This document shows, one piece after another, positions 43,993 through 51,890 of a stretch of DNA of 64,000 nucleotides (positions are counted from its first letter, which is position 1; every line of letters starts with the position of its first letter). The stretch is taken from positions 23,027 to 87,026 of the forward strand of contig NZ_SOPW01000016.1 in NCBI RefSeq assembly GCF_004402015.1, read 5' to 3'. The notes below the pieces were generated by a model, which was given only the letters and a program-made list of their open reading frames with translations, made no database searches and was not told where the DNA came from. The position numbers and the translations under genes are program-made. The DNA is from Filobacillus milosensis. GTDB taxonomy: Bacteria; Bacillota; Bacilli; Bacillales; Alkalibacillaceae.

Positions 43993-44208
43993 GAGTACCC
44001 CTCCCATACTTTTACTCTATTCTATTACATTTTTGCTATATACCAAACTCATAAATTGAAAAAATACCCTGTCTAAACTAGATCTTAAGTTTAATCCATC
44101 ATTACAATTAATTGTCAAAAGAGGTAAAGAAGTTTAATTTTTTGTCAGACGGTTATCGTATGAGTACAAGCCCTTTAAATGGGTTAGTACTCTTATGGAG
44201 GGATAACC

Positions 44209-44391
44209 ATGAATTTAATGCGTGCAAAAGAAATTAAAGAAGACCCAGTTATAAAAGATGTTGTTTATAATGGTGAATATGTTTACATTGATGATGTCGA
44301 CGATGAACGCCAAAAAGTTGTTGTTCATTACTTAAGACGTGATGGAGAAGAATTTGAAGTTAATGTGACAGATTTAAAAGAAGAAGATTAA
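44209..44391 (+). CDS. sspH: Small acid-soluble spore protein H type (paralogue 3)
   Basis: 60-residue SspH-family protein: MNLMRAKEIKEDPVIKDVVYNG, YVYIDDVDDERQKVVVHYLRRDG and EFEVNVTDL. GGAGGG precedes the ATG. The leader contains a hairpin GAGTAC...GTACTC (about 44161-44194) just upstream of the ribosome binding site. Expected in the forespore. Confidence 0.85.
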   Translation: MNLMRAKEIKEDPVIKDVVYNGEYVYIDDVDDERQKVVVHYLRRDGEEFEVNVTDLKEED

Positions 44392-44398
44392 GTAGTTT

Positions 44399-44431
44399 AA
44401 CCCAGCCACTGTTCAAGCAGGGCTGGGTTTA
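44399..44431. terminator. Terminator between convergent genes
   Basis: AACCCAGCC/GGCTGGGTT stem (44399-44407 with 44421-44429). T-tract weak on +. Confidence 0.75.
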
Positions 44432-44438
44432 CATATGT

Positions 44439-45161
44439 TTAAGTGTTTTCCGTTCCAAATATCGCTACATATTGATTAACTAATTCAAAGTTTTCTCCAT
44501 TCCATTGCAACGTATTTAATACGTATCCTAATGAATCAGCATTATATTGACCTGCTATTCTTTGATAAATTAGTAGTTCGTAAACCCCATCCATATTAAA
44601 ATCAACTGGATATAAACCGCTTAATGGATTAACCCATCCACTGATTGGATATATTAATCGTCCATTAGAATCATAGATTTCATTTAAATAATCGAAACCC
44701 CTTGTAGAAATATCTATAATATATCGTTCATTATTTTCCTCACTAACCACTTCTACTTTGTAATAATCCTGGAAAGTAACTTCATAATTGTATCGGTCAT
44801 TATAAACGTTGCTATCAAACAATAGTTTGGCTTCGTCATTTAAATAGGAGTAAATGAATTCATACATCGTACCCCCACTGCCACCTGTAGCAATACTAAT
44901 TAAGATATCATCCACTCCATCACCCGTCATATCCCCTAAAAATAAAGTCGGGTTATAACCAGCATTTTCACTCAGCTCTGTTCTCGACAACCGTCCTGAT
45001 ACGCCATCTTGAACAACAAGCGTAATCTTTTGGGTAAATGGGCTATCAGGTGTGATCACCCCTGTTAAAAACACGTTATCTAAGACCCCGTCCCCTGTTA
45101 CATCGCCTTGTGCAAACGAGACAATTTCTGGTTGGCGTATATTCCTGTTAGAATAATTCAT
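44439..45161 (-). CDS. VCBS/FG-GAP-type repeat protein
   Basis: 240 residues with three calcium-loop-like motifs of the FG-GAP/VCBS kind: GDVTGDGVLDNVFL, GDMTGDGVDDILIS and VDFNMDGVYELLIY. These suggest a small beta-propeller with Asp-rich metal loops. No signal peptide, so the protein is cytoplasmic, spore-associated or leaderless. Function unknown. AAAGGAGAATGA precedes the ATG. The divergent lectin gene and a 127-bp repeat copy lie upstream. Confidence 0.65.
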   Translation of the reverse strand: MNYSNRNIRQPEIVSFAQGDVTGDGVLDNVFLTGVITPDSPFTQKITLVVQDGVSGRLSRTELSENAGYNPTLFLGDMTGDGVDDILISIATGGSGGTMYEFIYSYLNDEAKLLFDSNVYNDRYNYEVTFQDYYKVEVVSEENNERYIIDISTRGFDYLNEIYDSNGRLIYPISGWVNPLSGLYPVDFNMDGVYELLIYQRIAGQYNADSLGYVLNTLQWNGENFELVNQYVAIFGTENT

Positions 45162-45219
45162 TTCATTCTCCTTTCAATAGCCTTTTAAATAAAAATAGGT
45201 TCTATTAAAGATTGTTGTT

Positions 45220-45346
45220 GATTCTACGAATCGCTACAGGCGGACGCTTTCCGCGGGCACGGCCTCAACTTCCCAAAACTCACTCCCGTTCGTTTTGCGT
45301 GATTTTCGGCTCGTGCTGTTCCCGCAGGAGTCGCCGCCTTTCGCTT
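45220..45346 (+). repeat. 127-bp intergenic hairpin repeat, copy 2
   Basis: By eye identical to copy 3 (51698-51824) and two bases different from copy 1. It lies between the divergent VCBS-type and lectin genes. The remaining 45347-45508 is AT-rich with nothing recognised. Confidence 0.88.
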
Positions 45347-45523
45347 TTCTTAAATTTAGACAATCTGTCACTTTATGTTCTTTACTATATGAAACATTGA
45401 ACTTTAACAGAGCCTAATACTATTTTATGGGCAATTAGAAGGTGTGCTACTTGACCTAAGCAAAAATCCCAAATGCGTTATTGGTTGCATATATTAAATT
45501 AAAAATAGTTGGAGGATTTTAAG

Positions 45524-46699
45524 ATGTTTAGAAATCAAACAGAACCGTTACATGAATTAAGTGTTAGACAGCAACCCACTGTGCAACAAGTGATGCAAAC
45601 TTTGCGTTCAGAGCACAATAATTTATACTCTCAATTAACTCGACCTGGGGTAAACAGGCAATTTATTGACTATGTTTTTTATTTACTAGTAAGTTTTACA
45701 CTTAATCAAGCCAATACAAATCAGTCAGCTAGTCAAATCTATAACCAATTTAATAATCGAGTCCCATGGCTTAACCAAATCTTTCGGGCAAACAATGTCC
45801 CTCAAAACGTATACGAACGAGTCTTTATCAATGTCATTCAAATAGCATTAGATCAAATTGGCGGAGGGCAACCTCAACCACCTTCAACAGGTTGGTCTAA
45901 TTGGGAAAACCTTGGCGGAACATTAACATCAGCTCCAGGGGTCTCATCTTGGGCACCTAACCGCTTAGATGTTTTTGCACGAGGCCAGAATCAAGACCTC
46001 ATCCATAAATGGTGGGATGGCGATCGTTGGAGTGGTTGGGAAAGCCTTGGAGGTGTTTTAACTTCACCACCTGCTGCAGTGTCTTGGGGACCTAACCGAA
46101 TTGATGTATTTGTACGAGGAACAGATCAAAGCCTTTACCATAAATGGTGGGACGGTAGACGTTGGAGTGAGTGGGAAAACCTCGGTGGGACTTTAACCAG
46201 TGGACCATCCGCTTCATCTAGACGATCTAACCAATTAGATGTGTTTGTTAGAGGAACAAATAACAGACTTTATAAACGTACCTGGAATGGATCACGTTGG
46301 GAAGATTGGGAAGACCTTGGGGGTAATATTACATCTCACCCTGCTTCGGTCTCTTGGGGACCTAACCGTATAGATGTATTTGCAAGAGGACAAAATCAAG
46401 AGCTCATTCATAAATGGTGGAACGGCAATCGTTGGAGTGAATGGGAAAGCCTTGGAGGCCAGTTAGTAGGAGCACCTGCTGCATCATCACGTCGCCCTAA
46501 TCAAATTGATGTATTTGTTAGGGGCACTGACAATCAATTGTATAAAAAGTCATGGAACGGCTCTCGCTGGGAGGACTGGCAAAGCCTTGGAGGAAACCTA
46601 ACTTCTCCTCCAGCTTCAGTCTCTTGGAATGCAAACCGGATTGATGTGTTTGCACGAGGTCGAAATCAAACCCTTAATCACATTTATTATAGAGGATAA
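45524..46699 (+). CDS. PLL-like beta-propeller lectin, six repeats
   Basis: 391 residues. Residues 1-115 form an unrecognised helical domain. From Trp124 six tandem 45-residue repeats follow, each of the form W-x2-W-E-x-LGG...P...S..PN-x-[IL]DVF-[AV]-RG...[HK]-x-W-[WN]-G. This resembles the Photorhabdus PLL/PHL lectins (seven blades) and DUF346-type repeats, which bind fucose or related sugars between blades. Repeats 3 and 5 (with SSRR and KxxWNGSRWEDW) and repeats 4 and 6 alternate, indicating a two-blade unit of 90 residues duplicated recently. No signal peptide. GGAGG precedes the ATG at 45524; the earlier TTG frame start lies within that site. It may be exported otherwise or bind spore or intracellular glycans. 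Confidence 0.8.
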   Translation: MFRNQTEPLHELSVRQQPTVQQVMQTLRSEHNNLYSQLTRPGVNRQFIDYVFYLLVSFTLNQANTNQSASQIYNQFNNRVPWLNQIFRANNVPQNVYERVFINVIQIALDQIGGGQPQPPSTGWSNWENLGGTLTSAPGVSSWAPNRLDVFARGQNQDLIHKWWDGDRWSGWESLGGVLTSPPAAVSWGPNRIDVFVRGTDQSLYHKWWDGRRWSEWENLGGTLTSGPSASSRRSNQLDVFVRGTNNRLYKRTWNGSRWEDWEDLGGNITSHPASVSWGPNRIDVFARGQNQELIHKWWNGNRWSEWESLGGQLVGAPAASSRRPNQIDVFVRGTDNQLYKKSWNGSRWEDWQSLGGNLTSPPASVSWNANRIDVFARGRNQTLNHIYYRG

Positions 46700-46701
46700 A
46701 A

Positions 46702-46738
46702 ATATGCCCTTGATAGGAATGGTATCTATCAAGGGCAT
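46702..46738 (-). terminator. Terminator of the parMR-like operon
   Basis: ATGCCCTTGATAG/CTATCAAGGGCAT 13-bp perfect stem (46704-46716 with 46726-46738), T-run on the minus strand only. Confidence 0.88.
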
Positions 46739-46744
46739 AACTTT

Positions 46745-47317
46745 CTATTTATTCATTTTACTTAAAAAATCACCTAAAAGATCGTCTAAATCCTGCTCGT
46801 TACTTTCCTCAGGTTTTTCTTTTGACTCCTCAGTGTGTTGGAATGCTTCTTCCCAATTGATAGAATCTAAGTCATCATCATTAGAGACCGTTTCTTCCTC
46901 AACCACTTCTAAACTCTCAGTCTCAGGTTCTTCCGTTGAATCCTCTTGTAAATACAATGCTTCATCAATATCTGTTGAATGGCTATTTAAGTTGGCCAGT
47001 AGTGATGTCGCTCGAACTGGGTCACTTAATAATTGGTAGACGATACTGCCTAGTAAAGCTTCAGAATGTTCATGCTTAATCCAATCACGTTGAGCTTTAC
47101 TTAGTTTATTAGGAAGTGGAATCGTTATGGTTTCTTGTTCTCTATTATTAGAGTAGTTAACGCCATCTAGAACATATTCAGCAATTTTACTAGAAAAATT
47201 CCTTCTCTCAACTTCTTTCAGTTTTTGCAACTCTTTTAGCAAATGCTCTGGTGTATCTGATGGGATTCTGAATGAAATGGCTTGACCTCTTTTTATTTGT
47301 GCTTGTGATTTTTTCAT
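46745..47317 (-). CDS. ParR-like segregation adaptor
   Basis: 190 residues. The N-terminus (GQAISFRIPSDTPEHLLKELQKLKEVERRNFSSKIAEYVLDG) reads as a ribbon-helix-helix DNA-binding domain. A middle helical part follows, then a very acidic Glu/Asp-rich linker, and a terminal DLDDLLGDFLSKM segment resembling the filament-binding tail of ParR proteins. It starts 12 nt after the ParM-like gene, with AAGGTGATG upstream. Gene order parC-parM-parR is the standard type II partition layout. Assignment is from order and architecture, as ParR sequences are poorly conserved. Confidence 0.65.
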   Translation of the reverse strand: MKKSQAQIKRGQAISFRIPSDTPEHLLKELQKLKEVERRNFSSKIAEYVLDGVNYSNNREQETITIPLPNKLSKAQRDWIKHEHSEALLGSIVYQLLSDPVRATSLLANLNSHSTDIDEALYLQEDSTEEPETESLEVVEEETVSNDDDLDSINWEEAFQHTEESKEKPEESNEQDLDDLLGDFLSKMNK

Positions 47318-47329
47318 AGCATCACCTTA

Positions 47330-48535
47330 TTAGCTCTTTGTAGCCTTTTTCTTATCCTTATCCGTATCTTTCTTTTCCGCTTCATTCGCTTGTTCAGACT
47401 TCTTCACATAATCAGCAATCAATTTATAATAAGCATTCGCCATCATCCAGATACTTTCTTTTTCATCTTCAAAAAATTCAATATTATAACCGTCTAAATT
47501 GTTATTGATTGTCTTCATGTAGTCTTTAAGCACATTAGAACCACCACCAACAAAATAACATATCTCAGTCTGAGAATTCTTTTGCCATACATTACGAAGT
47601 AGACGGTATTGCTTTTTAGCTAATTCTAAAAGGATGCGATCTGTCGTATCATGTACACTCGTACGACTACCTTTAACCATAATATGATTTCGATCATTAT
47701 TTCTAGTGATGATATCAACGACATCCCGACGACTGTCTAACTCTACCCCATGCTTACTAAAAATTTCTTCCCTGATATTTTCTAATGACTCCGAAACACC
47801 TAAGTTATAGCCCTGAGCTTTATCGTCATCGACTGTACGATTTTTTATGACGGCAATGTCAGTAGATAAACCACCAATATCCTGAATTAAAATTCGTTTA
47901 TCTATTAAATCTTTATTCGTGATTTTTAAGTCATGATCCATAACTAAATTAATAAAAGCGGCGAACCCTTCTGGATATACTTTCACTTCATCAAACTTTA
48001 AATTCACTTTGATTCCTTGGTATTTAGGTGTTACTAAAAATTCGACCTGGTGGACAGACCCTGTTAATTTCGAGCGGTACCCTGCGTCGTTCCCTTCTTT
48101 CACTTCACGAAGTGGCAAACCTGTACCTAATGTATAATTCGCATCTACAACATCTTTAGATTTATTAAAGTTATGAGAGTTATCTCCATTGACTGCATCT
48201 AAAGCTAGACTTGCAAAAAGCATCACTAATGTTTGGTCTTCTTGTGATTTGCTACTACCTGGATCTAGCTCTGTTGAGTTATCACTTTTTGTTGCTAAAT
48301 TACCAATTCGATAGATTACATTATTTTCTTTAAGGGCAGGAGAGTGTACTTTAATGTGGATACCATCAAGGGGGTTCTTATCATCTAAATCTTCAATACC
48401 AATCACTGGGCGGTCTTCAATATCTCTAGCAATGATATTCGGTATATTTAATTCATAATCAAGTTCCCCAAAGATAGCTTTAACCGAATCATTCCCTACG
48501 TCTACAGCTGCAATTCTTGATTGATTTTGAGTCAT
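47330..48535 (-). CDS. ParM/StbA-family actin-like ATPase
   Basis: 401 residues with the actin-fold motifs: phosphate 1 AAVDVGNDSVKA (9-20), phosphate 2 IQDIGGLSTDIAVI (217-230) and adenosine FVGGGSNVL (328-336), plus a Lys-rich tail. ParM-type filaments push plasmid copies apart when capped by ParR bound at a centromere. MTQNQSRIA is the chosen start; an ATG 12 nt upstream lies on the ribosome binding site. It is followed by a ParR-like gene and preceded by a repeat-rich leader. On an apparent chromosome this may be a plasmid or mobile-element relic, or a chromosomally adopted system. Confidence 0.82.
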   Translation of the reverse strand: MTQNQSRIAAVDVGNDSVKAIFGELDYELNIPNIIARDIEDRPVIGIEDLDDKNPLDGIHIKVHSPALKENNVIYRIGNLATKSDNSTELDPGSSKSQEDQTLVMLFASLALDAVNGDNSHNFNKSKDVVDANYTLGTGLPLREVKEGNDAGYRSKLTGSVHQVEFLVTPKYQGIKVNLKFDEVKVYPEGFAAFINLVMDHDLKITNKDLIDKRILIQDIGGLSTDIAVIKNRTVDDDKAQGYNLGVSESLENIREEIFSKHGVELDSRRDVVDIITRNNDRNHIMVKGSRTSVHDTTDRILLELAKKQYRLLRNVWQKNSQTEICYFVGGGSNVLKDYMKTINNNLDGYNIEFFEDEKESIWMMANAYYKLIADYVKKSEQANEAEKKDTDKDKKKATKS

Positions 48536-48664
48536 GTAAAAATCCATCCTTTGTTTATGTATTATTTGGTCTTGTTATGAAAGTTTATTAGAGTTAGATG
48601 GCTGCTTCAATGCGACTCAGAAAAAGAAATAAAACTGTAATCTAATTGAAATATGACTCATTAC

Positions 48665-48805
48665 AGTAAACGAGTACGTTTACAACGAATACAAAAATGT
48701 AAACATACTGAAAACACAACAAGTGTACTTGACCGTTTACTTGTTTACATTTTTGTATTCAATTGTTTACATGTTGCAAACTTGTAAACTTTAAGTTTAT
48801 TTACA
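48665..48805. repeat. Centromere-like repeat region (candidate parC)
   Basis: At least seven GTTTAC/GTAAAC elements in 140 bp (48678, 48698, 48735, 48742, 48765, 48783, 48800 region). A perfect 19-bp inverted repeat GAATACAAAAATGTAAACA (48687-48705) and its complement (48742-48760) are separated by 36 bp. Its place directly upstream of the ParM-like gene matches known parC sites, which also carry the promoter. Confidence 0.7.
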
Positions 48806-48827
48806 GAACTCAAATATCATTTATTAC

Positions 48828-49103
48828 TCAGTGAATCACCTTAATTTCTTCTACATCGTATAGAAGATTAAACCCTATAGGTTTTAATCCACCTTCAAGC
48901 TTTAAATCATAAGACACACCACCTAAATACAACCCTTTACTCTCTAAAATACCTTCCAGGACTATTTTTTCATTATTGCAACTACCGTTTATGACTAACT
49001 TCTTTCCGATTAAAGAATCATAGATCTTATATTGCTCATCTTCATTAAGATATTTGAATGAAATAATTAAGTCTTTATTTTGCTCATTACTGTTTAATTC
49101 CAT
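48828..49103 (-). CDS. Small hypothetical protein upstream of the par-like cassette
   Basis: 91 residues, mixed charge, predicted beta-rich: LVINGSCNNEKIVLEGILESKG and GGVSYDLKLEGG look like strands and turns. GAGGTGAGG precedes the ATG, so translation is credible. It is on the same strand as the ParM-like gene and separated from it by the repeat region. I do not recognise it. It may be cargo or an accessory gene of the same mobile unit. Confidence 0.5.
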   Translation of the reverse strand: MELNSNEQNKDLIISFKYLNEDEQYKIYDSLIGKKLVINGSCNNEKIVLEGILESKGLYLGGVSYDLKLEGGLKPIGFNLLYDVEEIKVIH

Positions 49104-49154
49104 CTGACCTCACCTCTACGATTAGTTTTGACAGTTCAAAAGGTTTTTAACAAA

Positions 49155-49290
49155 ATAAAATCTAACCACTCTGGAGCTACCAATTATGTCGTGGGCTTCT
49201 AAACGTCAGAGGATCCTGGGGGAATTGATAAAATATATCGTGATTACGTGAAGAATAAGGGGCTTAATATTTTTCATGAGGATGAAAAAT
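49155..49290 (+). pseudogene. Possible remnant of a VOC/glyoxalase-type gene
   Basis: One frame reads SNHSGATNYVVGF, stop (TAA 49200-49202), then TSEDPGGIDKIYRDYV and KNKGLNIFHEDEK before a second stop. The pattern YVVGF-x-T...IDKIY-x-DYV..KG..I resembles vicinal-oxygen-chelate proteins. No start codon or ribosome binding site is visible. The family guess is weak; the decay is clear. The rest of 49291-49434 shows nothing. Confidence 0.3.
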
Positions 49291-49434
49291 AACTTCCACC
49301 TAAAATCCATGGATGATTCACTGGAAGGAATAGGATTTGAATTCTCAGTTATGGGCTCGGTTAAAATAGTAACAGTAACATTCACAATCCCTTTAAAGTA
49401 AGCTTAGCTTAACGCTAAGTACTCCCTAATAAGG

Positions 49435-49480
49435 TGTAAAAAAGAGCAAATCGGAAATAAGTTTTCCGAGCTGCTCTTTA
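49435..49480 (-). terminator. Terminator of the aarF-type gene
   Basis: Minus strand: AAAGAGCA ... CGGAAA ... TTTCCG ... TGCTCTTT, followed by a T-run. Confidence 0.8.
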
Positions 49481-49522
49481 ATTCTTAAGGTATATTTATT
49501 TATAACTAAATGTTATATATAT

Positions 49523-51211
49523 TCAAAACCTCCCTGACCTAAATATCGAGTAGATCAACCATGCGAACATGAGCATGGCAATAACAAAACCTATTTCAAT
49601 AGCAGGTACATTCCAAAGTAGTGACGATTGTTGTCTTCCCAGGGCAGATCCAATAATCAAACCAACCATAATTAAACTAAATGATAATAATACGATACTG
49701 AATGATAACCGATTACTTACTGTATCTAGTTTTGATAAAAAGTTATCTGCCTTTGGAACCGAAATCTCAACAGGGATTTTTCGTTTCTTTGCGGCTATGC
49801 TAAGCTCCTTAACAATTTTAGGCATGTCTTCGATGATTTCACCGTATTCATCTAGTTGATCTACGAAATTCTCTGCCAGACGTTTAGGGTTATATTTTTC
49901 GCGTATCAATTCTCGCCCAAACGGTTCAGCCGCTTCAACAATATTAAAGTTTGGATCCAATTGATCAAGAACTCCTTCTAAAGTCAGTAATGTTTTTCCT
50001 ACCATAGTGAGATCTGTTGCAATCGTAATTTGGTGCTTATGCGCAATTGAAAATATATCTGTGATTGATTGTCCTAGGCTGAATTCATTATCTGGGACAT
50101 CATAATATTTGATAATGAGTTGGTCGATATCACCTCTTAATTCGTGCAAACTGACATCATCAGGAGTTATTCCCATTTTAGTAATCGTTTTAATGACTTT
50201 ATCTGAGTCTTGTTTAACCATTGCGAGAACTAAAGAGGCCAAATGTGTTTTCATCTCAGGAGATAAGCGCCCCATTAACCCAAAATCTATAAGTCCAATA
50301 TTTTTATCAGAAAGGGCTAATATATTGCCAATATGAGGGTCTCCGTGGAAATAACCGTCCTTAAATATTTGATAGAAAATTGCATTAGCTAATTGACTTG
50401 CTAAGGACTCTAAGTTATGCCCATTTTCTTCTAATTCAGCGACTTCATCTAGTTTTATACCTTCAATAAATTCCATTGTTAATACTTTTTCAGTAGTATA
50501 ATCCCAATAAATCTTTGGAATTCGTACTGATGAATCTTCTTCAAATTGCTTTGCCATTAAATCAGCATTTCTACCTTCTGTGATATAATCCAGCTCATCT
50601 TTTATAGCTTTGGAGAATTCATTCACGACTTCTGTAACTTGATAATTCACAGCCCAATTAAATTTCTTTTCCGCTCGTATAGCAAGCTCATAGATAATTT
50701 CAAGGTCTGTATGTATTTGCTTTTCAACGAGTGGGCGTTGAACTTTTACAGCTACATGCTCACCTGAGTTCAATACAGCCTTATGAACTTGACCAATCGA
50801 AGCGACACCAATTGGCGATGGATCGAACTCTTCAAAAAGATCATATAAATCCGCTTTTAGTTCTTTCTTTACTATTTTTTGGACATCCTCTAAAGGAAAT
50901 GGAGCAATTTCATCTTGTAAATATGAGAGCTCATCCATGATGTCTTCAGGAATTAAATCTGGTCTAGTACTCGCCATCTGGCCAATTTTAATAAACGTTG
51001 GACCTAATTCTTCTAAAAATTGACGAACCCTGACTCCAATAGACTTCGTAGTTTCTTGGTCACGCCTGACGTATAACCTTCGTGGCAAAGAAAACACACG
51101 ATCCATCCCTAATTCCTTTACTATGAAGCCTAATCCATTACGAGAAAAAGCTGCTGCAATTTCCCGGTATCGAGACATATGGCGCATCTGTTTTCTAAAA
51201 ATATTCCTCAC
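49523..51211 (-). CDS. AarF/ABC1/UbiB-family atypical kinase
   Basis: 562 residues. Seen: the signature FIKIGQMASTRPDLIP (KxGQ motif), VAVKVQRP with the ATP lysine, HGDPHIGNIL (catalytic loop) and LIDFGLMGRLS (metal DFG), then two C-terminal membrane helices. UbiB-type proteins support quinone biosynthesis or lipid handling through ATPase activity. It lies 28 nt downstream of a phasin-like gene; this pairing is common in Bacillaceae. No other quinone gene is near, although Mqo, a quinone-reducing enzyme, is 0.7 kb away. Confidence 0.9.
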   Translation of the reverse strand: MRNIFRKQMRHMSRYREIAAAFSRNGLGFIVKELGMDRVFSLPRRLYVRRDQETTKSIGVRVRQFLEELGPTFIKIGQMASTRPDLIPEDIMDELSYLQDEIAPFPLEDVQKIVKKELKADLYDLFEEFDPSPIGVASIGQVHKAVLNSGEHVAVKVQRPLVEKQIHTDLEIIYELAIRAEKKFNWAVNYQVTEVVNEFSKAIKDELDYITEGRNADLMAKQFEEDSSVRIPKIYWDYTTEKVLTMEFIEGIKLDEVAELEENGHNLESLASQLANAIFYQIFKDGYFHGDPHIGNILALSDKNIGLIDFGLMGRLSPEMKTHLASLVLAMVKQDSDKVIKTITKMGITPDDVSLHELRGDIDQLIIKYYDVPDNEFSLGQSITDIFSIAHKHQITIATDLTMVGKTLLTLEGVLDQLDPNFNIVEAAEPFGRELIREKYNPKRLAENFVDQLDEYGEIIEDMPKIVKELSIAAKKRKIPVEISVPKADNFLSKLDTVSNRLSFSIVLLSFSLIMVGLIIGSALGRQQSSLLWNVPAIEIGFVIAMLMFAWLIYSIFRSGRF

Positions 51212-51239
51212 CTCTTTTCTTCTCTATTCGTACCTCTTC

Positions 51240-51542
51240 TTACTCTTCATTGTTTAACTGATTCTCCAACTTGTTAACTCTCTTTTCTAAAGATTGGAAG
51301 TCTTCTTTTGATGGAACTTCTAATTCATCTAAATATTTTTTAATTTGTGTTTGCACTTTTCGGTCAAGTTCTTGTTGTCTTTGTTCGCCTTTTGTTTGTA
51401 GTTCATTTAATATACTGTTGGATTCTTCTTTCGTTAATTGTCCTTTTTCATTTAGTTCTTCCATCACTTTATCTACTTGTTCTTTACTAGCTGCAGCTAA
51501 TCCAAGGCCTATAGACATTCCTTTTATGAATGTATCTTTCAT
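51240..51542 (-). CDS. Phasin-like (PHA granule-associated) coiled-coil protein
   Basis: 100 residues. A short N-terminal hydrophobic helix (FIKGMSIGLGLAAAS) is followed by long amphipathic helices with heptads ending KRVNKLENQL. This is the pattern of proteins annotated as polyhydroxyalkanoate regulator phasins. AAAGGAGGT precedes the ATG at 51542. Co-transcribed with the AarF-type gene. Confidence 0.7.
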   Translation of the reverse strand: MKDTFIKGMSIGLGLAAASKEQVDKVMEELNEKGQLTKEESNSILNELQTKGEQRQQELDRKVQTQIKKYLDELEVPSKEDFQSLEKRVNKLENQLNNEE

Positions 51543-51645
51543 ATTCACGACCTCCTTTATAATCATTAACTTATTTTTACTTTACCCTTTATAGTTTGTA
51601 TAAAAACAAACCTGTATGTACATGAGCGTGTGTTTAGGTAAAATA

Positions 51646-51682
51646 AAAACTGCTGAGTCCTCATTGAACTCAGCAGTTTTTA
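51646..51682. terminator. Terminator downstream of mqo and repeat copy 3
   Basis: AAAACTGCTGAGT/ACTCAGCAGTTTT 13-bp perfect stem, T-tracts on both strands. Mqo transcripts would run through the 127-bp repeat before reaching it. Confidence 0.85.
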
Positions 51683-51697
51683 AGTTATTATTTGGAT

Positions 51698-51824
51698 GAT
51701 TCTACGAATCGCTACAGGCGGACGCTTTCCGCGGGCACGGCCTCAACTTCCCAAAACTCACTCCCGTTCGTTTTGCGTGATTTTCGGCTCGTGCTGTTCC
51801 CGCAGGAGTCGCCGCCTTTCGCTT
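51698..51824 (+). repeat. 127-bp intergenic hairpin repeat, copy 3
   Basis: By eye identical to copy 2 across the full 127 bp, bounded by GATTCTACG and TTTCGCTT. It lies between the terminator at 51646 and the 3' end of mqo, with flanks unrelated to the other copies. Together with the terminator it accounts for most of 51543-51890. Confidence 0.88.
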
Positions 51825-51890
51825 GGCGTAAAAAATCCTACACTTCATTTTATTTGTTTAACAACATTAAGCTTAAACAACACCATTCTA

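Noticed and set aside
45212..45400. Frame of about 62 codons inside the 127-bp repeat, also seen at copy 3
   Set aside because: Conserved only because the DNA repeat is conserved; no start signal, and the reading differs at the flanks of each copy.
48661..48806. CRISPR-like direct repeats
   Set aside because: The GTTTAC elements are short, in both orientations and irregularly spaced; this suits a centromere-like site, not a CRISPR array.
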